The notes: a model not told the origin generated them from the letters alone. A stretch of 25,966 nucleotides of DNA from Candidatus Segatella papionis (GCA_002297965.1 DBLF01000030.1:139333-165298), one strand, 5' to 3'; positions 1-8,221 are shown, counted from the first letter of the stretch. Translations and numbers: made by a program.

Positions 1-915
1 AATGGTGGACAAACGAGGATAATAATCCGATTCCATGACTGAAAACACCATTCCGGCATAAACAATGACAATGGACACACCAGCATTGAAGAGACCGACT
101 ACCTCTAAATCACCTTGCATATTGAGAAAAGCTCTCACCAAGAACTCTGCTCCAGAATTGGCCATACCAGCCAAAACAAATGACAAGCCAAGGCGCAACA
201 GCGGAATTCCCTTAAGAAGCTCCATTTTGGAGAAATTCAGACGAAAGCTTGCCGCTCTCCGAGAATATCGAAAATTCAAAGCCCATTGGGAAAAAGCAAG
301 CAGGAACAAGACTGCCAAAATTCCGCTCTCCCCAAACCAACCATATATTGGAACAGAGAATAGCAAGGAAAGTACTACAAGCCAAAGGGATTGCATCGCC
401 AAAGCTTTCAACTCGCCCAAGGCTTTCAGGACAGCCATCTCTCCACCAGCTAAAATAGTGAAGAAGACTGTAGGTGCCAAAAGTATGAAATGTAGCGTAT
501 GGTTGCCCCAGGAGAAGGAAAAGAGATTAATCAAAGGACCAAGGATGATACAAACCAACAAACCCAACAACGCCGCCAAGAAACTGAATGAGCGAACCAA
601 GCAAACAGCCATGTCTCTAGATGCCGAAAGAGGTTTGTCATCATTCTTCAAACTTTCCTTATTTGCCTGAGCACTCATACTATCGGCTACCATCTTCACG
701 CCACTCGTAGGAATACCCAGATTGCAGGCAGAAACTAGAAAACTGGAAGTGGAATTGAAAAGCGAAAGCAATCCCATGCCTGAAGGTCCCAAAAAGAGAG
801 CGGTAAACTTATTGCGCACGATGCCCACGAGAATGTTCAGTCCCTGTACACTGCCAAAAATGCCAGTATATCTGAGTATGTGCCTATAATTTTCGTCTTT
901 CTTCAATTTCTCCAT
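1..915 (-). CDS. Polysaccharide/O-antigen flippase-like membrane protein (partial)
   Basis: The reverse strand is open from an ATG at 913-915 to the window edge: 305 codons without a stop, so the C-terminus lies outside. The protein starts MEKLKKDENYRHILRYTG and continues with FLGPSGMGLLSLFNS, then alternates long hydrophobic helices with short polar loops. This resembles Wzx-type flippases of the MOP superfamily, which move lipid-linked glycans across the inner membrane. A Gly-Pro-Ser-Gly-Met-Gly motif between the first two helices is typical of Bacteroidota members. I infer a role in surface-polysaccharide or O-antigen export. The substrate cannot be told, and no glycosyltransferase neighbours are visible. 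No clear TAnnTTTG promoter was seen upstream of the start. Confidence 0.75.
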   Translation of the reverse strand, partial: MEKLKKDENYRHILRYTGIFGSVQGLNILVGIVRNKFTALFLGPSGMGLLSLFNSTSSFLVSACNLGIPTSGVKMVADSMSAQANKESLKNDDKPLSASRDMAVCLVRSFSFLAALLGLLVCIILGPLINLFSFSWGNHTLHFILLAPTVFFTILAGGEMAVLKALGELKALAMQSLWLVVLSLLFSVPIYGWFGESGILAVLFLLAFSQWALNFRYSRRAASFRLNFSKMELLKGIPLLRLGLSFVLAGMANSGAEFLVRAFLNMQGDLEVVGLFNAGVSIVIVYAGMVFSVMESDYYPRLSTI

Positions 916-1048
916 AACTATAAAACGAGAAAATGATGAGAATATTATCTAAGGATAAAATCATTACAAGAAAAAACTATTCGACCAACCGAGTAGAAAT
1001 GGTTCTATATCCCATAAACAGACCGCCTACCCACTTTGGGAAATTACT

Positions 1049-1114
1049 ACGCCAGGAAAAAATAAAAACCACGCCAGGAAAAATAAAAAACTACGGCAGG
1101 GAGAAATCTTTTCC
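1049..1114. repeat. Three imperfect 22-bp tandem repeats
   Basis: Units start at 1049, 1071 and 1093. Each begins ACGCCAGGAAA or the variant ACGGCAGGGAG, followed by an A-rich stretch. The first two units are nearly identical; the third is diverged. They lie in the 448-bp non-coding stretch between the flippase start and the rpsP terminator. A 65-residue frame reads through them, but it is low complexity and matches nothing I know, so I do not call it a gene. Confidence 0.6.
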
Positions 1115-1167
1115 TCCGCTAGCGCCATAGGCTACAAGGCGAGACAAAAAGAAAATATACGAAAAAA

Positions 1168-1305
1168 AATTACAAAAATCTCGCCACTAACACAAAAAAA
1201 TAAAGGATGAGAACTAAAAAAAAGTCGTGCACTCCCAAAAAATAAGAAAGGTTGTAAACTAAAAAAGTCGCGCACTTTCAAAAACGATAAAAGGTCGAAA
1301 ACTCT
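1168..1305. repeat. A-rich imperfect repeats, about 45-bp period
   Basis: Two clear units start at 1212 and 1257, each with AACTAAAAAA, then GTCG(T/C)GCACT, then an A-rich run and AAGGT. A third, more diverged copy precedes them (CCACTAACAC near 1180) and the start of another (AACTCTCG) follows at 1299-1306. This is the remaining content of the gap downstream of rpsP. The function is unknown; it could be decayed mobile DNA or a 3' region repeat. Confidence 0.5.
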
Positions 1306-1326
1306 CGACAAAGAGTAATCGACCTT
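1281..1326 (-). terminator. Rho-independent-like terminator of rpsP
   Basis: AAGGTCGA (1291-1298) pairs with TCGACCTT (1319-1326), and inside this ACTCT (1301-1305) pairs with AGAGT (1312-1316), closing a 6-base loop. Read on the minus strand, the hairpin lies about 40 bases past the rpsP stop and is followed by a T-rich stretch (TTATCGTTTTTG). Confidence 0.65.
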
Positions 1327-1363
1327 ATACTTTTCAATCTCCAAAGAAGATTCTGATGGAAGA

Positions 1364-1891
1364 TTAAGCCTCAGCAGGAGCCTCCTCTGTAGCCTCAGTC
1401 TGAGCAGCAGCCTCTGCAGCAGCAGCGGCAGCAGCAGCCTTCTTGTCAGCTACCTTCTTAGCGATTGCCTCGTTCATCTTCTTCTCAGCCTCAAGCTCCT
1501 TAGCAGCAGCTTCCTTCTTAGCCTTAGCGTCGCCCTCGCGAACAGCAGTAGCCTTAGCGTCCTTGCCATTCTTCCAAGCGTCGAAACGCTTCTGAGCCTC
1601 AGCCTCGTCGAATGCGCCCTTCTTAACGCCACCCTTGAGGTGCTTCATCAAGTAAACGCCCTCGCCCTTGAGGATGTTGCGAACTGTGTCTGTTGGCTGT
1701 GCACCTGTCTCTACCCAGTAGAGTGCGCGCTCGAAATTCAAATCTACAGTAGCAGGATTGGTGTTAGGGTTGAAAGTACCAATCTTCTCAGTAAATTTAC
1801 CATCACGTGGTGCTCTAACGTCAGCGATTACGATGCTATAGAAAGCATAGCTCTTACGACCGCCGCGCTGCAATCTGATTTTTGTTGCCAT
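1364..1891 (-). CDS. rpsP: 30S ribosomal protein S16
   Basis: Small-subunit ribosomal protein S16, a 30S assembly protein. The N-terminus MATKIRLQRGGRKSYAFYSI and the segment KIGTFNPNTNPATVDLNFERALYWVETGAQPTDTVRNIL are the classic S16 core (about residues 1-80). At 175 residues it is roughly twice the usual bacterial length. The extra part, from about residue 95, is a highly charged Ala/Lys/Glu-rich tail ending in an Ala-rich acidic stretch, probably helical and exposed. Long tails of this kind are common in Bacteroidota S16. The gene has its own promoter (1960-1991) and terminator (1281-1326), so it appears to be transcribed alone. Confidence 0.97.
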   Translation of the reverse strand: MATKIRLQRGGRKSYAFYSIVIADVRAPRDGKFTEKIGTFNPNTNPATVDLNFERALYWVETGAQPTDTVRNILKGEGVYLMKHLKGGVKKGAFDEAEAQKRFDAWKNGKDAKATAVREGDAKAKKEAAAKELEAEKKMNEAIAKKVADKKAAAAAAAAEAAAQTEATEEAPAEA

Positions 1892-1959
1892 TTTTTAATC
1901 TTAATTTTATAATTATTATGAGGTTTGAATTTTATGCTGCCATCTCGTGACAGCGGCTG

Positions 1960-1991
1960 CAAAGGTACGAATATTTATCCGAACCCACAAA
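1960..1991 (-). promoter_or_regulatory. Bacteroidota-type promoter of rpsP
   Basis: On the minus strand TTTG (1988-1991), a 20-bp spacer and TACCTTTG (1960-1967) match the known Bacteroides -33/-7 consensus TTTG-N19-21-TAnnTTTG exactly. The -7 box lies about 70 bp from the rpsP start codon. Confidence 0.85.
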
Positions 1992-2068
1992 TATCTTGCT
2001 GATTTTTAAGCTTTTTTATCGAATGCAAGCTTTTTTTCTACCTATTGCCTTATTTACCAGTCACCTTC

Positions 2069-2536
2069 TTATCGAATGCGATCGGCTGCCTTGACGAGTT
2101 TCTCGTCGTCAGACACGCCCTTTCTTGCCATCAACACAAGGATGAGGGAAACCACAGGAAGACAGGCTGCAAACTTAACTCCCATCTCGCCATGGTCGGT
2201 CAACGGCACTACACCAAAGAGCATCAAGGCATAATCCACACACCACAACCCTGTGAACAAGGAAGCGATGGAACATAAGTTCATCTGCAGCTTGCGATTC
2301 TTGTATAGGAATATCGTAGCCAGCGAAATCACTGTAGAAAGAGCCAGGAGGAGGAACAATGGCAAGCATACTTCCATGAACTGAAGTCCCTTGTCTCCAT
2401 CCACCATACCTAAATTATACACCAAGCTCTCGGCTCCCATACCCGCTGGAGTTACTCCAGCTATGGGAAGGAAGAGACAAAGCGCATAGGCCACGACAGC
2501 CAAGAGCAAAAACAAGCTTTGTTTACGCTGTATCAT
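2069..2536 (-). CDS. DUF4293 family membrane protein
   Basis: A 155-residue integral membrane protein. It begins MIQRKQSLFLLLAVVAYALC, and four hydrophobic segments can be seen (about residues 8-28, 52-76, 84-105 and 120-138). The MIQRKQS-L start and four-helix plan match DUF4293, a Bacteroidota family of unknown function. It is the last gene of a bamD-rpoZ-DUF4293 unit, with only 37 bp separating it from rpoZ, so it is probably co-transcribed with an envelope-assembly lipoprotein and an RNA polymerase subunit. The C-terminus (KLVKAADRIR) is polar and probably cytoplasmic. No catalytic motif is visible. Confidence 0.85.
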   Translation of the reverse strand: MIQRKQSLFLLLAVVAYALCLFLPIAGVTPAGMGAESLVYNLGMVDGDKGLQFMEVCLPLFLLLALSTVISLATIFLYKNRKLQMNLCSIASLFTGLWCVDYALMLFGVVPLTDHGEMGVKFAACLPVVSLILVLMARKGVSDDEKLVKAADRIR

Positions 2537-2573
2537 ACGCTTACAGAATTAGTATATGTGTATGTGTATTTTT

Positions 2574-2921
2574 TTAGAGGTCATCATCATCTGTAGGCTG
2601 AGCGGTAACGCTAGGGTCACGCCAGTAGATGCTCTTCTCGATAAATTCCTCTGTAGCGATCAAAGTTGGCTTTGGCAACTTCTCGTAGAAGCGAGAGATC
2701 TCAATCTGCTCACGGTTCTCGAATACCTCCTCCAAAGAATCGTTGTAAGAAGCAAACTCAGCGAGTTTCTTGCTCAAGTCTTGCTTTATCTCAAGCGAAA
2801 TCTGGTTAGCTCGCTTGGCGATGATGGCAACACTTTCATAAATGTTATGCGTTTCATCACAGAGATCCATGATGTTACGAGTAACTGTGTTAACTGGTGC
2901 TTTTGATTTCTTGTAATCCAT
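2574..2921 (-). CDS. rpoZ: DNA-directed RNA polymerase omega subunit (Bacteroidota type)
   Basis: A 115-residue RpoZ/Rpb6-like protein. The segment NIYESVAIIAKRANQISLEIKQDL corresponds to the conserved omega helix (omega carries a similar Ala-x-x-Arg-A-x-Q/N-x motif), which helps fold and hold the beta' subunit. The protein is longer than proteobacterial omega (about 90 residues) and has the C-terminal NREQIEISRFYEKLPKPT region typical of Bacteroidota. It sits between bamD (77 bp upstream) and the DUF4293 gene (37 bp downstream) on the same strand, the usual order in this phylum. Confidence 0.9.
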   Translation of the reverse strand: MDYKKSKAPVNTVTRNIMDLCDETHNIYESVAIIAKRANQISLEIKQDLSKKLAEFASYNDSLEEVFENREQIEISRFYEKLPKPTLIATEEFIEKSIYWRDPSVTAQPTDDDDL

Positions 2922-2998
2922 AATTTATAGTACTATATAATATATATTTACCTTATTATTCTTTATTCCCGCCTATGGTTCAGCACAGGCAGTGCGAT

Positions 2999-3862
2999 TT
3001 AGTTCTGTCCTGCCAGCTTGTCCAAGGTATCCTCTGGATGCGCCTTCTCGAAAGCCTTGCATTTCTCGATGTATTTTTCTGCGGTGGCACGCTCCTTGGA
3101 GTCTGGATACTCATTGATGAATCCATAGCACTCATCCTCTGCATCCTGGAAACGCTCCAGCTGCTTGCTCTCGACACTCATCTTGGCGAGCTCGAACTTG
3201 CTCTTCATGATGAGTGTGGCGAACTCCTCGCGCTTGTTGCTGTAAGGATAGTCCTTGAGGGCGTTCTGAGCCGTCACGATGCAAGCCTCGTAGTTGTTTC
3301 CGCCATTGGTGCAATTACCGAAGTAAGTGCCCATGTCGTAATACAAACGTGCGCTCTTATACTCCTTTTCCACCAAGATGTCTTGCAAGGTAAACAGACG
3401 ATTGGTAGCCTGCGCCTTGAGGCGAGCATCTGGATAAAGATCCAGGAACTCCTGGAAAGAAGAGATGGCGGTGTAGGTCGTGCTCTGGTCGAGACGAGGC
3501 TCGGGAGCATTCTGATAGAGACTCTCGCCCACGAAGTACTTTGCCATTTCGGCATACTGTCCCTTAGGGTAAGTGGTGAAATACTTCTTGAAATATTCCG
3601 ATGCAGTCTCATAGTCTTTCAGACCATATTCTGCCATCGCCAACATATAGAGACACTCCTCGCCCTCGGTGGAACCCTTCTTCATGGTCACTACCTCCTG
3701 CAACAAAGGAATGGCACGAGAATACTTGCCCTGAGCAAAACACTGCTTGGCATACTCGTATTTATAAGTAGGTGTTGCCGACTTATAGACCTGATTATAT
3801 TCGCTTGCACAGCCGGACAGCAAGAGTGCCGCACAAGCTGCGATTAGTGTTGATTTCTTCAT
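2999..3862 (-). CDS. bamD: Outer membrane assembly lipoprotein BamD
   Basis: A 287-residue lipoprotein of the beta-barrel assembly (BAM) complex, which inserts barrel proteins into the outer membrane with BamA. The N-terminus MKKSTLIAACAALLLSGCAS carries a clear lipobox (LSGC, lipidated Cys18). The rest is built of TPR-like helical pairs, for example residues 33-60 (YEYAKQCFAQGKYSRAIPLL), then YGLKDYETASEYFKKYFTTYP and later FQDAEDECYGFINEYPDS, as in YfiO/BamD. A full promoter (3882-3912) lies just upstream, and rpoZ and DUF4293 follow, so this is the first gene of that unit. Confidence 0.93.
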   Translation of the reverse strand: MKKSTLIAACAALLLSGCASEYNQVYKSATPTYKYEYAKQCFAQGKYSRAIPLLQEVVTMKKGSTEGEECLYMLAMAEYGLKDYETASEYFKKYFTTYPKGQYAEMAKYFVGESLYQNAPEPRLDQSTTYTAISSFQEFLDLYPDARLKAQATNRLFTLQDILVEKEYKSARLYYDMGTYFGNCTNGGNNYEACIVTAQNALKDYPYSNKREEFATLIMKSKFELAKMSVESKQLERFQDAEDECYGFINEYPDSKERATAEKYIEKCKAFEKAHPEDTLDKLAGQN

Positions 3863-3881
3863 ATTTTTACTTTTGTGGATG

Positions 3882-3912
3882 CAAAGTTACGGATAATTTG
3901 CTTATTATCAAA
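3882..3912 (-). promoter_or_regulatory. Promoter of bamD-rpoZ-DUF4293
   Basis: Minus strand TTTG (3909-3912), a 19-bp spacer and TAACTTTG (3882-3889) give an exact Bacteroidota -33/-7 match, 20 bp from the bamD start codon. Confidence 0.85.
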
Positions 3913-3973
3913 AGAAAAAATACATTTTTTCGCAAATAATTAATCTTTATAACGATTACTGCCATTTTTTTTG

Positions 3974-3981
3974 TATTTTTG
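3974..3981 (+). promoter_or_regulatory. Probable -7 box of uvrB promoter
   Basis: TATTTTTG matches TAnnTTTG and lies 17 bp before the uvrB ATG. No good TTTG was found 19-21 bp upstream, so only the -7 element is supported. It is divergent from the bamD promoter within the same 136-bp gap. Confidence 0.55.
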
Positions 3982-3998
3982 CACCAAAAATAGTAAAT

Positions 3999-6101
3999 AT
4001 GGAATTCAAAATCACATCACAATACAAACCAACGGGCGATCAGCCACAAGCCATCAAGCAACTCACTGAGGGCGTGCTTGCGGGTGACCCAGCCCAAGTG
4101 TTGCTCGGAGTGACTGGCTCGGGTAAGACTTTCACGGTGGCCAACGTCATCGCAAACGTAGGAAAACCCGCCCTCATCCTGAGCCACAACAAGACGCTCG
4201 CCGCACAGCTCTACCAGGAGATGAAGGGATTCTTCCCGGAGAACGCGGTGGAGTATTATGTCTCTTACTATGACTACTATCAGCCCGAAGCTTACCTCCC
4301 GACCACAGACACATACATCGAGAAAGACCTCGCCATCAACGAAGAGATAGACAAGCTCCGACTGGGCGCCGTATCTGCCCTACTCTCCGGCAGGAAGGAT
4401 GTCATCGTGGTATCTTCCGTGTCGTGCATCTATGGCATGGGCGGACCGGTGGCGATGCAGGAGAACATCATCAAGATTCGCCGGGGACAAAACATAGACC
4501 GCAACGAGTTCTTGCGCAAACTGGTGGATGCCCTCTATGTGCGCAACGACATCGCACCGCAACGTGGCAACTTCAGAGTGAAGGGTGAGACTGTGGATAT
4601 ATTCATGGCATACAGCGACAATGTGCTGCGAGTAACTTGGTGGGACGACGAGATAGACTGCATCGAGGAAGTGGATTCACTCACCTATCATCGCCTCGCC
4701 GCCTTCGAGGATTACGAGATTTACCCTGCCAACCTCTTCGTCACCACGAAAGAGCAGCAGGAGCATGCCATCAGAATGATACAGGACGACCTCGTGAAGC
4801 AAGTGGAATACTTCAAGAGCATCGGCGATGGCATCAAGGCGCAACGCATCAAGGAACGTGTGGAGTACGACATGGAGATGATCAAGGAACTGGGTCACTG
4901 CTCGGGCATCGAGAACTATTCGAGATATTTCGATGGCCGACACGAAGGGGAACGACCATACTGCTTGCTCGACTTCTTCCCGAAAGACTTCCTGCTGGTA
5001 GTAGATGAGAGCCATGTGAGCATTCCGCAGATAGGTGCCATGTATGGTGGCGACCGGGCACGCAAGCAAAACTTGGTGGAATACGGCTTCCGACTGCCCG
5101 CCGCATTCGACAACCGCCCTCTGAAATTCGAGGAATTCCATCAACTGATTCACCAGGCGATATACGTGAGTGCCACCCCTGCCGACTACGAACTGAAAGA
5201 AGCCGAGGGCGTAGTGGTGGAGCAGCTGATTCGCCCTACCGGTTTGCTCGACCCAGAGATAGAGGTTCGCCCAAGCGAGAACCAAATAGACGACCTCCTC
5301 GACGAGATTCTGACCCGTACCCACCGCAACGAGCGAGTACTCATCACCACGCTGACGAAACGAATGGCTGAGGAGCTGACCGAGTTCCTGCTCAACCATA
5401 ACGTGAAGGCTGCCTATATACACAGCGATGTGGCAACCCTGGACCGAGTGAAGATTATGAACGATTTGCGAGCTGGTGTATATGATGTCTTGGTGGGTGT
5501 AAACCTGCTGCGTGAGGGTCTAGACCTGCCAGAGGTTTCTCTGGTAGCCATTCTGGATGCCGACAAGGAGGGATTCCTTCGAAGCCATCGCTCGTTGACA
5601 CAGACGGCAGGACGCGCGGCAAGAAACGTAAACGGAAAGGTCATCATGTATGCAGACAACATCACCGACAGTATGCAGAAGACTATCGACGAGACGGCTC
5701 GCCGCCGCACCATCCAGCTGAAATACAACGCCGACCACGGCATCACGCCTAAGCAGATACAGAAAGCCATCACCTCGGCACTGCCTACCAGCAAGGACGA
5801 CTCATCAACCTCGGGTGCAGCAAGCCTTGGTGCTACAAAGGCAAAAGCCGTGGCAGGAAGCGCTGCCTTCAGAAACATTGAGGGTGCAGAAGGCTCGAAG
5901 CAGAGAATCTACATCGAGCCTGATACTGCCACCATGGTTGCCGACCCTATCGTGCGCAGCATGAGCAAGGAGGAACTGGAGAAGAGTATCGCCAACACGA
6001 CTGCCCTGATGAAACAAGCCGCCAAGGATCTCGACTTTATGCAAGCAGCGCAATATAGAGACGAAATCATCCGATTGCAAAAAGAATTGGAAGAAAAATA
6101 A
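3999..6101 (+). CDS. uvrB: Excinuclease ABC subunit B
   Basis: The DNA-damage-verifying helicase of nucleotide excision repair; it takes over the lesion from UvrA and recruits UvrC. Visible motifs are Walker A GVTGSGKT (residues 37-44), the Tyr-rich beta-hairpin SYYDYYQPEAYLP (89-101) that clamps the DNA strand, the Walker B/DESH box (336-339), helicase motif V (GVNLLREGLDLPEV), motif VI QTAGRAARN (about 540) and the C-terminal UVR coiled coil that binds UvrC (about 653-698). At 700 residues it is longer than E. coli UvrB (673). The excess is a Ser/Ala/Gly-rich linker (about 595-640) between the helicase core and the UVR motif. It is monocistronic and convergent with yigZ. Confidence 0.98.
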   Translation: MEFKITSQYKPTGDQPQAIKQLTEGVLAGDPAQVLLGVTGSGKTFTVANVIANVGKPALILSHNKTLAAQLYQEMKGFFPENAVEYYVSYYDYYQPEAYLPTTDTYIEKDLAINEEIDKLRLGAVSALLSGRKDVIVVSSVSCIYGMGGPVAMQENIIKIRRGQNIDRNEFLRKLVDALYVRNDIAPQRGNFRVKGETVDIFMAYSDNVLRVTWWDDEIDCIEEVDSLTYHRLAAFEDYEIYPANLFVTTKEQQEHAIRMIQDDLVKQVEYFKSIGDGIKAQRIKERVEYDMEMIKELGHCSGIENYSRYFDGRHEGERPYCLLDFFPKDFLLVVDESHVSIPQIGAMYGGDRARKQNLVEYGFRLPAAFDNRPLKFEEFHQLIHQAIYVSATPADYELKEAEGVVVEQLIRPTGLLDPEIEVRPSENQIDDLLDEILTRTHRNERVLITTLTKRMAEELTEFLLNHNVKAAYIHSDVATLDRVKIMNDLRAGVYDVLVGVNLLREGLDLPEVSLVAILDADKEGFLRSHRSLTQTAGRAARNVNGKVIMYADNITDSMQKTIDETARRRTIQLKYNADHGITPKQIQKAITSALPTSKDDSSTSGAASLGATKAKAVAGSAAFRNIEGAEGSKQRIYIEPDTATMVADPIVRSMSKEELEKSIANTTALMKQAAKDLDFMQAAQYRDEIIRLQKELEEK

Positions 6102-6114
6102 TCATCGGAACTAA

Positions 6115-6197
6115 ATCGGAATATAGTCGGAACTAAATCAAAATAAAAACGAATACAATCGGAACTTATTCTGTCTAAGTTCCGACTATATTCCGAT
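6115..6197. terminator. Long inverted repeat between convergent uvrB and yigZ
   Basis: A perfect 20-bp inverted repeat: left arm 6115-6134, right arm 6178-6197, with a 43-base loop. Inside, GGAACTTA (6161-6168) can instead pair with TAAGTTCC (6176-6183) around a 7-base loop, so two hairpins compete for the same right arm. The motif ATCGGAA recurs in the left arm and loop. Position between two convergent stop codons suggests a bidirectional terminator or mRNA 3'-end protector. There is no long T tract, so termination is inferred. Confidence 0.6.
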
Positions 6198-6205
6198 GAA
6201 CATAT

Positions 6206-6793
6206 TTATTCGAAGGAAAGTTTCTTGAGCCTTGACCGAAGCTGTTCTGCCTCACTCTTACGAATCGAGAGCTTGATGGAGCACGTGTTATCGAAAGTTT
6301 GGTCGATAATGCGAGGGTTCATTTCCTTGACAATCCTCATCACGTCATTCATCATCGGATAAGTGAAATCGTAAGTTACGATTTCCTCCACCTGCTGAGT
6401 CACTACCTCACAATGAGTCAGTGCGTCGATGGCAGCCTCTCGATAGGCTACGATGAGTCCACTGGTGCCCAATTTCACGCCCCCGAAATATCGAATAACC
6501 ACGATGAGAATATCGGTCAGCTCCGCCTTCGTTATCTGTCCAAGGATGGGCTTGCCAGCCGTAGAGGAAGGCTCACCATCATCGTTGGCACGAAACTCCG
6601 TGCGCTCAGGTCCTAGCATATAGGCGTAACAACAATGTCGGGCATCGTAATATTTCTTACGATACCCGGCAATAATCTCCTTCACCTCGTCAACACTCGT
6701 GACGTGGTGAGCAAAGGCGAGAAACTTACTCCGCTTCTCGGTGTAATATCCCTCGCCTACTGTATCGGTTATAGTCTTAAACTCGTCTATCAT
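6206..6793 (-). CDS. yigZ: YigZ/IMPACT family protein
   Basis: A 195-residue protein of the UPF0029/IMPACT family. The N-terminal domain has KRSKFLAFAHHVTSVDE, then YYDARHCCYAYMLG, the signature DDGEPSSTAGKPIL and VIRYFGGVKLGTSGLIVAYREAA. The C-terminal half (from about residue 135) matches the DUF1949 ferredoxin-like domain. Family members bind nucleic acid or ribosomes, but the exact bacterial role is not settled. It lies 41 bp downstream of the DUF1015 gene on the same strand and could be co-transcribed with it. Confidence 0.9.
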   Translation of the reverse strand: MIDEFKTITDTVGEGYYTEKRSKFLAFAHHVTSVDEVKEIIAGYRKKYYDARHCCYAYMLGPERTEFRANDDGEPSSTAGKPILGQITKAELTDILIVVIRYFGGVKLGTSGLIVAYREAAIDALTHCEVVTQQVEEIVTYDFTYPMMNDVMRIVKEMNPRIIDQTFDNTCSIKLSIRKSEAEQLRSRLKKLSFE

Positions 6794-6798
6794 ACTTT

Positions 6799-6816
6799 AA
6801 GTTGATACCTCAACTT
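6799..6816 (-). other. Hairpin just upstream of yigZ start
   Basis: AAGTTGA (6799-6805) pairs with TCAACTT (6810-6816) around a 4-base loop. On the yigZ mRNA the stem ends 5 bases before the start codon, where the ribosome would bind, so it may limit translation. There is no T tract, so it does not look like a terminator for the DUF1015 gene. Confidence 0.45.
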
Positions 6817-6834
6817 TCTATATCTTTTAAACAT

Positions 6835-8169
6835 TTAATCCAATTTGTGAATAATCAGTCCGCTGCGCAGCTTAGGTTCAAACCAAGTAGCCTTCGGCGG
6901 CATAATCTTACCACTGTCTGCAATATCCATAATCTGCTGCATGGTGACAGGATGAAGCGCCAACGCCATCTTCATCTCCCCACTATCGACACGTCGCTTC
7001 AACTCGCCGAGACCACGCAAGCCTCCCACAAAGTCGATGCGCTTATCGCTGCGCAAGTCCTTGATGCCCAAAATTTCGTCGAGTATCAAGCGAGAGGAGA
7101 TGTCAACGTCGAGCACGCCGATAGGGTCGCTGTCATCATAAGTGCCTGGCTTGGCGAACAAACCGTACCACTTGCCATCGAGATAGAGAAGGAAGGAATG
7201 GAGGGCTGCAGGCTTCAAGACATCCAAGCCGAACTTCGCCGTAGCCTCCTCTATCGACATCTTCTCATAGCAAGGGATACCCTCTTCATCTCCAGACACG
7301 TTTACATTGATGGCATCTATCTCTATGACCTCGAAGTTCTTGGTCAAGGCATCGAGGAACTGATCCGAAGTCAAGCCATTCAAGTCCTTCACCACACGGT
7401 TGTAATCGAGAATGGTAAGCTGGCTGGCCTGGAAACAAACTGCCATGAAGTAATTATACTCTTCCTTGCCGGTATGGTGAGGATTCTGCTTTGCTTTCTC
7501 TGCCCCCACCAAAGCTGCCGCAGCCGAACGATGATGACCATCGGCGATATAGAGGCTAGGCATCTTGGCAAACTCGGCTGTGATAGTATCGATGTCTTTG
7601 TCGTCGCTCACCACCCAAAACTGATGGCGGAAACCATCGATTGGAGCGATGAAATCATACTCAGGTTCAGTGGCAGCATAGCGCATCAAAATCTCATTGA
7701 GCACAGCGTTGTCGGGGTAAGCAAAAAAGACAGGCTCGATATTGGCATTACAAACACGCACGTGCTTCATGCGGTCTTCCTCCTTGTCGCGACGGGTCAG
7801 CTCATGTTTCTTGATGACACCCGTCATATAGTCGTTGACGTATGCACCCACAACCAGACCATACTGCGTCTTGCCGTTCATGGTCTGGGCATAGATGTAA
7901 TATTGTTCCTTGTCATCCTGCTTCAACCAACCGTTGTCCTGGAACTTTTGGAAGTTCTCGGCGGCACTCTCATAGACACGAGGGTCGTATTCCGAAGTAC
8001 CAGGCTCGAAGTTGATTTCCGGCTTGATGATATGATAAAGGCTCTTCTCGTTGTCGCCTGCCTCGGCACGAGCTTCCTCGGAATCGAGCACGTCGTAAGG
8101 ACGAGACTCCACCTGCACTACGAGGTCTTTGGGAGGGCGAATGCCCTTGAAGGGTTTTACTATTGCCAT
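6835..8169 (-). CDS. DUF1015 family protein (serine cluster neighbour)
   Basis: A 444-residue protein of the DUF1015 family (PF06245). It begins MAIVKPFKGIRPPKD with the family's typical VESRPYDVLDSEEARAEA. A central motif IADGHHRSAAAAL (about residues 205-217), rich in His and Asp, looks like a metal or phosphate site and is the most conserved part of the family. The size is normal and there is no signal peptide or membrane helix, so it is cytoplasmic. It follows serC and serA on the same strand. Co-occurrence with the serine pathway is a recurrent arrangement as far as I recall, but the biochemical role is not known to me. A terminator (8222-8270) separates it from serA, so it may have its own promoter. 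Confidence 0.88.
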   Translation of the reverse strand: MAIVKPFKGIRPPKDLVVQVESRPYDVLDSEEARAEAGDNEKSLYHIIKPEINFEPGTSEYDPRVYESAAENFQKFQDNGWLKQDDKEQYYIYAQTMNGKTQYGLVVGAYVNDYMTGVIKKHELTRRDKEEDRMKHVRVCNANIEPVFFAYPDNAVLNEILMRYAATEPEYDFIAPIDGFRHQFWVVSDDKDIDTITAEFAKMPSLYIADGHHRSAAAALVGAEKAKQNPHHTGKEEYNYFMAVCFQASQLTILDYNRVVKDLNGLTSDQFLDALTKNFEVIEIDAINVNVSGDEEGIPCYEKMSIEEATAKFGLDVLKPAALHSFLLYLDGKWYGLFAKPGTYDDSDPIGVLDVDISSRLILDEILGIKDLRSDKRIDFVGGLRGLGELKRRVDSGEMKMALALHPVTMQQIMDIADSGKIMPPKATWFEPKLRSGLIIHKLD

Positions 8170-8189
8170 AATGATATGAATTTAAAGGA

Positions 8190-8197
8190 CAAAATTA
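8190..8197 (-). promoter_or_regulatory. Possible -7 box for the DUF1015 gene
   Basis: TAATTTTG on the minus strand fits TAnnTTTG and lies 20 bp from the start codon. The nearest TTTG upstream (8215-8218) is at 17 bp, shorter than the usual 19-21, so support is partial. Confidence 0.4.
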
Positions 8198-8221
8198 AAG
8201 ACGAAGATATTAGTCAAAAGA

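Noticed and set aside
65..670. 201-codon open frame on the plus strand
   Set aside because: Antisense to the flippase gene, which stays open from 915 to the edge on the minus strand and has sensible membrane segments.
933..1344. Two small open frames in the gap beside rpsP
   Set aside because: They run through A-rich repeats, have low-complexity products and no ribosome-binding context.
2975..3847. 290-codon open frame on the plus strand opposite bamD
   Set aside because: Antisense shadow of bamD; the hydrophobic look comes from the reverse complement of the TPR-rich gene.
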